The position numbers and the translations under genes are program-made. A stretch of DNA of 64,000 nt from Mammaliicoccus sciuri (GTDB taxonomy: Bacteria; Bacillota; Bacilli; Staphylococcales; Staphylococcaceae): assembly GCF_002901825.1 (NCBI RefSeq), contig NZ_PPQD01000007.1, positions 1-64,000 on the forward strand, in the 5' to 3' direction. Positions within the stretch are counted from its first letter, which is position 1. Each line of letters starts with the position of its first letter. Below the pieces are notes generated by a model. That model did not search any database. It saw nothing but the letters and a program-made list of their open reading frames with translations, and had not been told where the DNA came from. Shown here in pieces: positions 53,073 to 61,419 of the stretch.

Positions 53073-55502
53073 TTATTTCTTATTTATCAAACGTTCTACT
53101 AATTGGTTTACTTGTTCGATATTTTTAGTTTGTCGATTCAATATTTCTACGATCTCTTGGTTGTCTTTGTTTGTTTTAATATCATCTTGAGTATTATTTT
53201 CTTGCTTGTAACGATGTTGACGCAATGCTTCATATAATACTTCATCTTTATTTGTTTCATCTATCTTATCGTATATTGCTTTTGTTTTTGGACTTACTTC
53301 TATTGTTGTCGCATTTGTATTGTCTGCACCTGCTTCTTCGGCAACTTGATTATTCTCACTTAATGCATGTCCTTCTATATCGATTTTAGGTAAAATTGAA
53401 TTTAGCCAATTTGGTATATACCATGATGCTCTACCAAATAGTTTCGTCAATGCTGGAATAATTGTCATTCTTACGATAAATGCATCGAATAAAACACCGA
53501 ATGCTAATGCTATACCCATCGATTTAATCATAACATCATCTTGGAATACGAAGCTGATGAATACACTGAACATAATGAGTGCTGCTGCGACAATAACCGG
53601 TCCACTTTCTTTAAGACCAACTTTAATGGACTTCGTATTATTCATTGTACGTACATATTCTTCATGTACACGTGACATAAGGAATACTTCGTAATCCATG
53701 GCTAAACCAAATAACAAACCTATTGTGATAACTGGTAAGAATGCTAATAGCGGACCTGTTGTATCTACCCCAAACAGGCTACTCATAAAGCCATCTTGCA
53801 TGATAAGTGTTGTGAATCCTAAAGTCGCTGCTAATGATAATACAAATCCCAGTACTGCCTTTAAAGGAATAATAATTGATCTAAATACAACCATTAATAA
53901 TATGAAGGCTAATAATATAATAACACCTGCAAATAACGGTATCGCATCGTTAAGTTTTTCAGACATATCTATATTAATAACACTTTGACCTGATATTTCT
54001 GTATCTAAATCATATTTGTCTTTAGCATCTTTATTATAATCTCTTAAATCATGAACTAAATCATATGTTGATTCTGCATTTGGACCTTTTTCAGGAAGAA
54101 CTGTCACAAGTGCATAGTCTTGATCTTTGTTCAATTGAGGTGGTGTGACAGTTTTAACATTTTTAATATCGTCTACATCTTTCATCAAATCTTGTAAATC
54201 ATTTTGTAATGCTTTTGGATTATCTTTTTTATCAGAAGTATCTACAAGCATGACGATCGGACCATTAAAGCCTTCTCCAAAATCGTCAGAAATAATATCA
54301 TATGCTTTCTTCTCTGTAGAATCATTTGGTTTCATACCATTATCTGGTATACCTAAACGCATATGTGTCACCGGTAGTGCTGCTGCAATTAAAATGACAA
54401 ATCCAATGATTAAAGCAATCCACGGTTTACCTACTACAAATTTTGACCATGATGTATCCAAACTTTCATTTGAATGTATTTTACGTTTTTTCGGATGAAT
54501 TTGTTTATGGAAGACACTAATTAATGCTGGTAGTAATGTAATCGCACTGAGTACAGCAAAGATAACACTTAGTGCTGATGCAAATCCCATTGTAGCTAAG
54601 AAATCAATACCAACTAATGCTAAACCACAGACAGCTATGACAACCGTAACCCCTGCAAAGATAACGGCACTTCCGGCTGTACCTAATGCTAATCCAATTG
54701 CTTTAATATGATTTTTCTCAGTCTTAATAATTTGTCTATATCTAAATAAAATGAATAAAGCATAATCAATACCTAACGCTAGTCCAATCATAACTGCTAA
54801 TGATAGCGTAACGTTTGGAATATCAAATGAATACGTAAGTAAAGCGATTGTACCAATACTAGAACCAAGTCCGATAACCGCACTTAGTATTGGCATGCCT
54901 GCAGCAATAAATGATCCGAAAGTCACAAGTAACACAACGAAAGCAATTACGATACCAATAGCTTCAGAAGCGCCACCAATTTCAGTATTCGCAGTTAAAG
55001 CATTACCTGTTAATTCAGTTTGAATATCGTCATCATCTTCTAAAGTTTTAACAGCATCTTTAACTTTCTCAACGGAATCTGATTTAATAGAAGTTTGAGA
55101 TACTTTATAATTGATATCTGCAAAAGCAGTTGTTTGATCTTTATTAATTTGTTTATTTTTATAAGGATCTGTCACTTCTTTAATATCATCATCTTTATCT
55201 TTTACATCTTTTAAAGCTTTTTGAATATCTTGCATAACTTTTTGATCCGTTATGCCTTTTTTATCTTCACTTTTAAAGACAACTCTTATATTTGCCTTTT
55301 CACTATCTTGATTAAATTCTTTCTCAATCTTTTCATTCGTGTCGATCGATTTAATACCACTCATTGTAATATCGTTGTCAAATGTGGGTTTATTAATCGT
55401 TAATGGCGTCACGATTCCAGCTAATAAGATGACCCATATAAATATTGTTAACCACTTATGTTTAGCAATAGAAGAACCCAATTTGTATAAAAAGTTCGCC
55501 AA
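53073..55502 (-). CDS. MMPL-family RND-type exporter
   Basis: An 809-residue protein with two MMPL repeats. One helix (about 17-37) and a large extracellular loop (about 38-175) precede helices 2-6, including VMIGLALGIDYALFILFRYR. A second outer loop (about 385-510) precedes helices 8-12 (TIGLLFGLAMDYEVFLMSRVHEEY). The Asp residues in these GxxxDY motifs carry protons. A 110-residue cytoplasmic tail ends the protein. Staphylococcal relatives include FarE, which exports antimicrobial fatty acids. Here no TetR gene is adjacent. The TTG start follows GGGAGG. Confidence 0.88.
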   Translation of the reverse strand: MANFLYKLGSSIAKHKWLTIFIWVILLAGIVTPLTINKPTFDNDITMSGIKSIDTNEKIEKEFNQDSEKANIRVVFKSEDKKGITDQKVMQDIQKALKDVKDKDDDIKEVTDPYKNKQINKDQTTAFADINYKVSQTSIKSDSVEKVKDAVKTLEDDDDIQTELTGNALTANTEIGGASEAIGIVIAFVVLLVTFGSFIAAGMPILSAVIGLGSSIGTIALLTYSFDIPNVTLSLAVMIGLALGIDYALFILFRYRQIIKTEKNHIKAIGLALGTAGSAVIFAGVTVVIAVCGLALVGIDFLATMGFASALSVIFAVLSAITLLPALISVFHKQIHPKKRKIHSNESLDTSWSKFVVGKPWIALIIGFVILIAAALPVTHMRLGIPDNGMKPNDSTEKKAYDIISDDFGEGFNGPIVMLVDTSDKKDNPKALQNDLQDLMKDVDDIKNVKTVTPPQLNKDQDYALVTVLPEKGPNAESTYDLVHDLRDYNKDAKDKYDLDTEISGQSVINIDMSEKLNDAIPLFAGVIILLAFILLMVVFRSIIIPLKAVLGFVLSLAATLGFTTLIMQDGFMSSLFGVDTTGPLLAFLPVITIGLLFGLAMDYEVFLMSRVHEEYVRTMNNTKSIKVGLKESGPVIVAAALIMFSVFISFVFQDDVMIKSMGIALAFGVLFDAFIVRMTIIPALTKLFGRASWYIPNWLNSILPKIDIEGHALSENNQVAEEAGADNTNATTIEVSPKTKAIYDKIDETNKDEVLYEALRQHRYKQENNTQDDIKTNKDNQEIVEILNRQTKNIEQVNQLVERLINKK

Positions 55503-55540
55503 AAATATTTCCTCCCTTAAATCTACTATATAGTTTATGC

Positions 55541-55551
55541 ATACAGTGTAT
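55541..55551. promoter_or_regulatory. inverted repeat upstream of the MMPL gene
   Basis: ATACAGTGTAT is a perfect 5-1-5 palindrome in a wider partial dyad (TATGC on the left, GCATA on the right), about 40 bp before the MMPL start. It looks like a TetR-type operator, but no regulator gene is adjacent. Confidence 0.35.
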
Positions 55552-55600
55552 ACAGCATAACGTTTATACTAACACCTGTAATGTTCCCTAAAAAGAGATA

Positions 55601-55681
55601 AAATCCCAAATGTGTATACTTTGTCTACACTTTTCAAAAATTGTAGAAAAGCTGTTAACAAAACGTTCACATTTGGGATTT
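55601..55681 (-). terminator. long-loop terminator after the DUF1304 gene
   Basis: A 14-bp perfect stem AAATCCCAAATGTG and complement encloses a loop of about 53 bases. On the minus strand TTTTATCTCTTTTT follows. Confidence 0.65.
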
Positions 55682-55688
55682 CTTAGAT

Positions 55689-56048
55689 CTATATTAATAG
55701 TAGAATTAATGCAAGAATTGCTGGTCCACCTTGTTTTAAAATAATAGACTTTGAACTTGTAAGGCTGCCATATATGGCAGCTAATATAATGAATATTAAC
55801 AGAACCGCTACAAACTCTTTAGGATTACTTGATAAAAAGGCACCATAAAATAAAGATAATGCGAGCAAACCATTATAAATACCTTGGTTTTTAAGTAGTG
55901 TTTGAATATTTTTATCTTTTAACACTTGTTGCTTTATATTAAATGTTTCTGCCGTTTTTTTAGAAGTTGTAGCGATTGTTTCTAAATACATAATGTACAA
56001 ATGTTCAACTGCTACAATAACGACAAAAATCGTTGCTAGAATACTCAC
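55689..56048 (-). CDS. DUF1304 membrane protein
   Basis: A 119-residue protein with four helices. VVIVAVEHLYIMYLET at the start and KNQGIYNGLLALSLFYG are DUF1304 signatures. The function is unknown. It lies 12 bp downstream of panD, so the two are probably co-transcribed, with no evident functional link. Confidence 0.85.
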   Translation of the reverse strand: MSILATIFVVIVAVEHLYIMYLETIATTSKKTAETFNIKQQVLKDKNIQTLLKNQGIYNGLLALSLFYGAFLSSNPKEFVAVLLIFIILAAIYGSLTSSKSIILKQGGPAILALILLLI

Positions 56049-56060
56049 CTTAAATCTCCT

Positions 56061-56444
56061 CTATAGAATTATTTGACTTTCCTTTTCATGAATCATTTCA
56101 ATAATTTCATTCTTTTCATTCATAACTGCTACTTTCGGTGCATGTGATCTCGCTTCTTCATCTGTTACTTGAACATAATTCATAATAATAATCACATCAT
56201 CTACTTGTACAAGTCGTGCCGCAGCACCATTAAGACAAATTTTACCGCTTCCTCTTTCACCTTCAATAACATATGTTTCAAGTCTTGCACCGTTGTTATT
56301 ATTAACAATCGCAACTTTCTCATTAGGCAAAATATCTACCGCATCTAATATGTCTGCATCTATTGTTATACTACCTACGTAATTTAAATTAGCTTCTGTA
56401 ACTCTCGCACGATGAATCTTCCCGTTCATCATTGTTCTTATCAT
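56061..56444 (-). CDS. panD: aspartate 1-decarboxylase
   Basis: A 127-residue pyruvoyl enzyme that makes beta-alanine from aspartate for pantothenate synthesis. Self-cleavage is expected between Gly24 and Ser25 (YVGSITID). [12 protein letters not shown] and the catalytic Tyr region are present. The start at 56444 gives the family's normal length and follows GGAGATG. The longer frame adds a spurious leader. panB and panC, next to panD in S. aureus, are absent from the window. Confidence 0.94.
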   Translation of the reverse strand: MIRTMMNGKIHRARVTEANLNYVGSITIDADILDAVDILPNEKVAIVNNNNGARLETYVIEGERGSGKICLNGAAARLVQVDDVIIIMNYVQVTDEEARSHAPKVAVMNEKNEIIEMIHEKESQIIL

Positions 56445-56638
56445 GAAATTCATCTCCATATATATTTTTAATTTATAAATTTTGATACTCGTTATTATCA
56501 TACAATGATATTTTAATCCGTCAACTATTAAGTTTGAATATTACTTTTTTGTACCTATGGAACTAAATAGTGCGTACTTACATTTTATTTTATTTACAAT
56601 TATACTATTCCATACAATATTAAAAAGGAGTTTTGAGC

Positions 56639-57472
56639 ATGAATTACACAACATTTCATAATGGTAATACTATGCCTAATGTTGGCCTAGGTGTTTTTAG
56701 AGTGGAAAATGATGACACAGCAAAAGATGCAGTTAAACACGCAATTATTTCAGGTTATAGAAGTATTGATGCAGCATTTATATATGGAAATGAAAGTAAA
56801 GTTGGAGAAGGTATTGTAGAGGGAATTAAAGCAGCAAATATCTCAAGAGAAGATTTATTTATAACTTCTAAATTATGGTTAGAAGATTACGGTAAGGAAA
56901 ATGTTAAACGAGCATATGAAAAGTCATTAAAGTTATTAGGTCTAGATTATTTAGATTTATATTTAATGCACTGGCCAGGTACAGATGAAAATCTTATGAT
57001 AGACACATGGTCAGGTCTAGAAGAATTATACCAACAAAAATTAGTTAATAATATCGGTGTAAGTAATTTCAATATAGTTCATTTAGAAAAATTATCAAAC
57101 AAAGCGACATATAAACCCGTCTTAAACCAAGTAGAATTTCATCCATACTTAACTCAATTAGAACTTAGAAATTATTTATATAGAAATGGCATAAAAATGG
57201 AATCTTGGTCTCCTCTAATGAATGCAGAAATATTAAAAGATAAAGTCGTTAATCATATTGCCAAAGAAATTAACAAAACACCTGCACAAGTCATTATACG
57301 TTGGAATATAGAACATGGTGTCATCACAATTCCTAAGTCTGTTACACCATCACGTATAGAAGAGAACTTTGAAGTATTTGATTTTAATTTAAATGATGAT
57401 CAAATACAAATGTTGGACGCACTTAATGAAGATAAACGCATTGGACCAAATCCTTCAGAATTTAATGGTTAA
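56639..57472 (+). CDS. aldo/keto reductase (AKR5-like)
   Basis: A 277-residue NADPH-dependent reductase. The catalytic tetrad can be placed at D44, Y49, K78 and H111 (DAAFIYGNE, ITSKLW, MHWPG). GVSNFN and IPKSVTPSRIEEN (cofactor-binding) follow. It resembles the 2,5-diketogluconate reductase/YvgN group that removes reactive aldehydes such as methylglyoxal. The start at 56639 follows AAAGGAG. A short terminator follows at 57520-57549. Confidence 0.9.
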   Translation: MNYTTFHNGNTMPNVGLGVFRVENDDTAKDAVKHAIISGYRSIDAAFIYGNESKVGEGIVEGIKAANISREDLFITSKLWLEDYGKENVKRAYEKSLKLLGLDYLDLYLMHWPGTDENLMIDTWSGLEELYQQKLVNNIGVSNFNIVHLEKLSNKATYKPVLNQVEFHPYLTQLELRNYLYRNGIKMESWSPLMNAEILKDKVVNHIAKEINKTPAQVIIRWNIEHGVITIPKSVTPSRIEENFEVFDFNLNDDQIQMLDALNEDKRIGPNPSEFNG

Positions 57473-57519
57473 GTAAAATAACTATAAACTTAAATATATA
57501 CTTTATTAATCTATATTTT

Positions 57520-57549
57520 AAAATCTCGGACAATTGTTCGAGATTTTTT
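57520..57549 (+). terminator. terminator of the aldo/keto reductase gene
   Basis: Stem AAAATCTCG/CGAGATTTT with a ten-base loop and T run. The rest of the gap to 57824 is very AT-rich and shows no recognisable element besides a presumed promoter. Confidence 0.75.
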
Positions 57550-57824
57550 ATTTTTCATAATTGAATACTTCGATTTCACACAAGATAATTATTGATTTAT
57601 TTGTATTATACAATTATTTTTATAACTTTTTATTTTAATAAATTACATATGATTTTTCACTTATTATATTGCGTAAGTAGTTAATTTTTTGGTATTATTT
57701 AGGAGTAAACTATTTCGTCTTTTGAAATTCCAACAATTTTAAAACATTGTATTATCGATTTTTTCAACATATTAACGACTCATAAGAAATATTAAATTTA
57801 AAAATGAAAAATCAGGAGGATAAC

Positions 57825-58181
57825 ATGGACAACATTATTCATTATGAACTACTCAAAAAAGAAATTTTTAATAGAATTTTTGATGAAACACATTTGAAAA
57901 GAATGGATTTAATCACACTATTCTATCTTAACGAAATCAATGAAGAGGAAGTCTACGTACGTAAATTACGCAGACTCATGTTTGAACCTTCTTCTTCAGA
58001 ATTAACAGGAGCACTAAAATCACTCGAAGAACTGAAATACTTCAATAAAGTAAGAGACCCTCAAGATGAGCGTTCTATCATTTTAAAAAATATCAATTAC
58101 GAGGCTATTAATAAAACATTAAACAAATGCAAAAGTATCACTTATGAAAATTTAAATAAAGTTGAAGAAACATCAAAATAA
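57825..58181 (+). CDS. SarA-family transcription regulator (second copy)
   Basis: A 118-residue winged-helix protein. The helix region VYVRKLRRLMFEPSSSELTGALKSLEELKYF is followed by the wing VRDPQDERSIIL, with the DER motif of the SarA family. The start was placed at 57825 because AGGAGG lies five bases upstream. An ATG at 57804 precedes that site and is unlikely. It stands alone with its own terminator. Which SarA paralogue it represents is not clear. Confidence 0.8.
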   Translation: MDNIIHYELLKKEIFNRIFDETHLKRMDLITLFYLNEINEEEVYVRKLRRLMFEPSSSELTGALKSLEELKYFNKVRDPQDERSIILKNINYEAINKTLNKCKSITYENLNKVEETSK

Positions 58182-58198
58182 AAAATTTCCAACCAAAC

Positions 58199-58228
58199 AG
58201 GCTGGGTAATAAAAATTTCACCCAGCCT
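58199..58228 (+). terminator. terminator of the second SarA-like gene
   Basis: Stem AGGCTGGGT/ACCCAGCCT with a 12-base loop, then TTTCCTTATT. Confidence 0.8.
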
Positions 58229-58267
58229 TTCCTTATTGACTTAGAACTCGCTAACTTTCACTATTTC

Positions 58268-58320
58268 GAATTGTGGTTGTTAGAACGAGGCTCGTCACGG
58301 ACATTTCTATATACTTTGTT
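58268..58320. repeat. 3'-end interspersed repeat, copy C (diverged)
   Basis: GAATTGTGGTTGTTAGAAC, then CACGGACATTTCT, follows the same order as copies A and B. It carries its own short stem ACGAG/CTCGT where copy B has AGAGG/CCTCT. It lies 13 bp after the kinase stop. Confidence 0.65.
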
Positions 58321-58332
58321 CCTTAAATTACT

Positions 58333-58941
58333 TTAATTTTCTATATTATGATTTATCCATGATAAAATTTCATTTAAATTAACATCTTCAAAGTGCGTAA
58401 CATTTATTCGCTTATATTTACCGATATGGAAACGGTCATACTGTCGATCTTCGCACTTAGATTTAAATTGTTCGAAATCATCTAAATCATCTGGTGTATT
58501 CGGAAAATCACCATCTTTATAACATGTAACAATATGTCCTACATGCCTTGCGTTATCAAGATCTCTTTCTTTCTGCCTCTTATAAAGCTCATGCATCTCT
58601 CCGTACAAAATTAACGTCTTAGGCTTGTATTGATATTGATTTATCATACTTGTTAACATGTCTTCTTGTTTATAACTAAAAGGATAATCAATGATGACTT
58701 TCTTAGAGTGTTGAAACAAATCATCTAATTGAATATAAAATGTTTTCCAAGCTTTGTCACCAAGTGTTGCTTTCTCAGACATATTATTAAATCCATATTT
58801 ATCAAAATAACTTTCTTTAATATCGTCATAAGACAAGATGTGCCAATTATCATTTGCTTTCATAATTTGATTTGCTAAGTAAGTCTTTCCTGTACCTGGT
58901 GGACCGGCCAATATTAATATAGACTTTTGTTTTTCTTTCAT
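58333..58941 (-). CDS. P-loop kinase-like protein of the sugar operon
   Basis: A 202-residue protein with Walker A GPPGTGKT (13-20), a Walker B-like VIIDYPFS, and a basic lid RQKERDLDNARH. It resembles the AAA_33/zeta-type kinase group of small phosphotransferases. It is the last gene of the PTS/aldolase operon, and its ATG overlaps the aldolase stop by four bases. The likely job is phosphorylating a pathway intermediate before or after the aldolase, inferred only from position. A toxin role is unlikely without an antitoxin. Confidence 0.75.
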   Translation of the reverse strand: MKEKQKSILILAGPPGTGKTYLANQIMKANDNWHILSYDDIKESYFDKYGFNNMSEKATLGDKAWKTFYIQLDDLFQHSKKVIIDYPFSYKQEDMLTSMINQYQYKPKTLILYGEMHELYKRQKERDLDNARHVGHIVTCYKDGDFPNTPDDLDDFEQFKSKCEDRQYDRFHIGKYKRINVTHFEDVNLNEILSWINHNIEN

Positions 58942-59795
58942 ACTTTAACACGTTCTTTATTCATAAAGAGATTTATTTTATGCGCAACGATATTTTTCAC
59001 CGCTTCATTACAAGGAATAATATTATGTCTTAAAGACTTATTGACCTTCGTTTCTCCAAAATATTTTTTGGCCGTTTCTGTCCAAGTAACAAGTAATTCT
59101 GTACCCACATTAAACTTTCTTATACCATTATCAATGAGTTCAGGAACATCTTCTTCTTTAACACCTGTACCACCATGTACGACTAACGGTGTGTCTACGA
59201 TTGCATTAATCTCAGCTAACAATGGAATATTTACATTTGTCTTTGATTTAAATTGCCCATGATTCGTACCAATTGCAACAGCTAACGCATCTACCCCTGT
59301 TGATTCTGCAAAATACTTTGCATCTTCTGGATCTGTGTATCTTACTTCAGAACCATCTATTGTAATACCTTCTTCTGTACCACCAATAATACCGAGCTCA
59401 CCCTCAACAGATGTTCCATGTTGATGTGCATAACCTACAACTGCTTTTGTTTTCATGATATTTTCTTTTAATGGTAATGATGAACCATCAAACATGACAG
59501 ATGAATATCCTGCATCAATCGCTTCTTTTATATCATTAAAGTCTTTCGCATGATCTAAGTGGAGTACAACATCTACCATTTCTGAATTTGCGATGCTTTT
59601 AGTAACGGTTACTAAAGTCTTATATCCAATATATTTAGCAGTATCCACACTTGTTTGAATAATGATTGGACTGCCTGCTTCTTTTGCTGCTTCAATCATA
59701 CTTGGTAACATTTCTAGATTATGTGCATTAAAAGCACCAATTGTACAATTTAGACGTTCTGCTTTTGCTGTTGCTTCTTTCAAATTAATATACAT
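58938..59795 (-). CDS. class II (zinc) ketose-bisphosphate aldolase
   Basis: A 285-residue TIM-barrel aldolase of the Fba/KbaY/GatY/FbaA type. Catalytic Asp81 and zinc-ligand His82 lie in LHLDHAKD, EGELG around 131-135, His179 in TNHG and His207 in VVHGGTG. It splits a ketose bisphosphate (tagatose-, fructose- or related) into glycerone phosphate and an aldehyde. It is the fourth gene of the operon, 13 bp after EIIC. The substrate is not identifiable from sequence. Confidence 0.88.
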   Translation of the reverse strand: MYINLKEATAKAERLNCTIGAFNAHNLEMLPSMIEAAKEAGSPIIIQTSVDTAKYIGYKTLVTVTKSIANSEMVDVVLHLDHAKDFNDIKEAIDAGYSSVMFDGSSLPLKENIMKTKAVVGYAHQHGTSVEGELGIIGGTEEGITIDGSEVRYTDPEDAKYFAESTGVDALAVAIGTNHGQFKSKTNVNIPLLAEINAIVDTPLVVHGGTGVKEEDVPELIDNGIRKFNVGTELLVTWTETAKKYFGETKVNKSLRHNIIPCNEAVKNIVAHKINLFMNKERVKV

Positions 59796-59808
59796 AATAT
59801 TCGCTCCT

Positions 59809-61098
59809 TTAGAATGCTTTCATTAATGGTCCAATAATCCATGCATAGAATAATGCTGCTGCAACTGTATCAACATCTGTAGCGGTTGCATTAACAAATC
59901 CCATATTACTTAAGACGGTTACTAATAGTGCCGGTAATAATGTAATAAACAGCCCGTGTGCGATACCGCCAATAATAGCACCTCTTAAACCACCTGTTAA
60001 ATTACCAAATATACCTGCCGTACCACCTGCGAAAAAGTTTGTCAGTATACCAGGTATAATCATTGCTAATCCGATAGTTGGGAATAAGAACATCGCAATA
60101 ACTGTACCGATAGTCGTTGTAATAAATCCAATAATCACAGCGTTTGGTGAGAAAGGAAATAGTACTGGACAGTCTAAAGCGGGCTTTGCATCAGGTACTA
60201 ATTTCATTGCAATACCTTTAAATGCTGGAACAATTTCGCCTAATAGTAATCTCACACCTGCTAATAGTACATAGACACCAACTACAAACTGAATAGATTG
60301 TAAAAATGCATACATAATATAGTTTGTATCACCTGATAATTTAGATGAGAAGTCTTCTCCTGCAAATAATACAGTTACTAAAAAAAGTGGTGCCATAACG
60401 ACCATTAAAGATAAATATGTGTCCTGTAAAAATTCAAAGTTCTTAGGTAGCTTTAAATCTTCTACTGATTTTCTATTTTCTCCTCTTTTGCCGAATACGT
60501 ATCCTACACCTGCTTCAAATACATAGCCAAGTGTACAAAAATGACCTAAAGCAATATGATCGCCACCCACGATTTTTCTTACAAATGGTTGAGCAATAGC
60601 TGGCATCATTGTCGCGAATATACCACCAATTAAACCGCCAATAATAACAAGTGAAAGACCTCTTAAACCTGCAAAATATCCACCAATCGTCGTCATTGTT
60701 GCCATCCATAATAATGCTTGACCAGTTAGAAAAATATATTTCCATGGTGTAAATCTTGCGATCAAAATGTTAAAAATAAAAATTGCTAAAAATGTAAAAG
60801 CAATTTCTCTTCCGAGTCCTAAATCACCCATTGCTTGACCATTTATTGCTTCAATTGAAGGAACAATGCCTTCCATATTAAAACCTTGTGAAAAAATTTT
60901 CCCGAAATAAGTTAAACTTCCTACAATAATAGCTGAACCTGCAGTTAATACTTGAAATCCGAGCAATGTTTTAAATGAACCCGATATAATTTGACCGGGC
61001 GTTTTCTTTTGTAATATCAAACCTAACATTGCAATTAAAGCGACAATTATTGCTGCTTGCGTCAAAATATTTTGTATAATAAAGTTTATAATTTGCAT
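59809..61098 (-). CDS. PTS enzyme IIC, ascorbate (UlaA/SgaT) type
   Basis: A 429-residue membrane protein with about 11 helices. It resembles the SgaT/UlaA EIIC superfamily: LILQKKTPGQIISGSFKTLLGFQVLTAGS at the start, HFCTLGYVFEAGVGYVFGKRGENRKS, and CPVLFPFSPNAVIIGF. It transports and helps phosphorylate a carbohydrate. Ascorbate itself is not proven, as ula-type lactonase and decarboxylase genes are missing. It follows EIIB by 15 bp. Confidence 0.88.
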   Translation of the reverse strand: MQIINFIIQNILTQAAIIVALIAMLGLILQKKTPGQIISGSFKTLLGFQVLTAGSAIIVGSLTYFGKIFSQGFNMEGIVPSIEAINGQAMGDLGLGREIAFTFLAIFIFNILIARFTPWKYIFLTGQALLWMATMTTIGGYFAGLRGLSLVIIGGLIGGIFATMMPAIAQPFVRKIVGGDHIALGHFCTLGYVFEAGVGYVFGKRGENRKSVEDLKLPKNFEFLQDTYLSLMVVMAPLFLVTVLFAGEDFSSKLSGDTNYIMYAFLQSIQFVVGVYVLLAGVRLLLGEIVPAFKGIAMKLVPDAKPALDCPVLFPFSPNAVIIGFITTTIGTVIAMFLFPTIGLAMIIPGILTNFFAGGTAGIFGNLTGGLRGAIIGGIAHGLFITLLPALLVTVLSNMGFVNATATDVDTVAAALFYAWIIGPLMKAF

Positions 61099-61113
61099 AG
61101 CATCACTTCCTTA

Positions 61114-61419
61114 TTAAATGATCCCTTTTTCTTTTAATACTGGTGAAAGCTTTTCTTCAATTTCTTCAGTTGAGACAATATTTTTTAAATACACAATAGA
61201 AGTTGTATTTTCATCAATTGAAAAGTTATTAAATTGTGATTTAAAGTTTTCTCCCGTAATGATAATTTCCGCATTTCTAGATACTGCTGATGAGATTGTG
61301 TCATGATCTAAATCTGCTTCAACACCTAACTTGTTCAACACATCCTCAGCTGCCATTTGACACGCAAAGCTACTTCCTAAACCTGCTCCACAAACGAATA
61401 ATATATTTAATTTACTCAT
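61114..61419 (-). CDS. PTS enzyme IIB, ascorbate/lactose type
   Basis: A 101-residue cytoplasmic phosphocarrier. The phosphorylated cysteine is Cys10 in LFVCGAGLGSSF. It receives phosphate from an EIIA, here probably the domain at the end of the adjacent regulator, and passes it to the sugar via EIIC. The start overlaps the regulator stop by four bases. Confidence 0.9.
   Translation of the reverse strand: MSKLNILFVCGAGLGSSFACQMAAEDVLNKLGVEADLDHDTISSAVSRNAEIIITGENFKSQFNNFSIDENTTSIVYLKNIVSTEEIEEKLSPVLKEKGII

Noticed and set aside
53073-55502. Calling the MMPL gene farE
   Set aside because: The divergent farR-type TetR gene that defines the S. aureus farE locus is missing here, and sequence alone does not single out FarE.
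58333-58941. Zeta-type toxin of a toxin-antitoxin pair
   Set aside because: No epsilon-like antitoxin gene precedes it. It is translationally coupled to an aldolase in a sugar operon.
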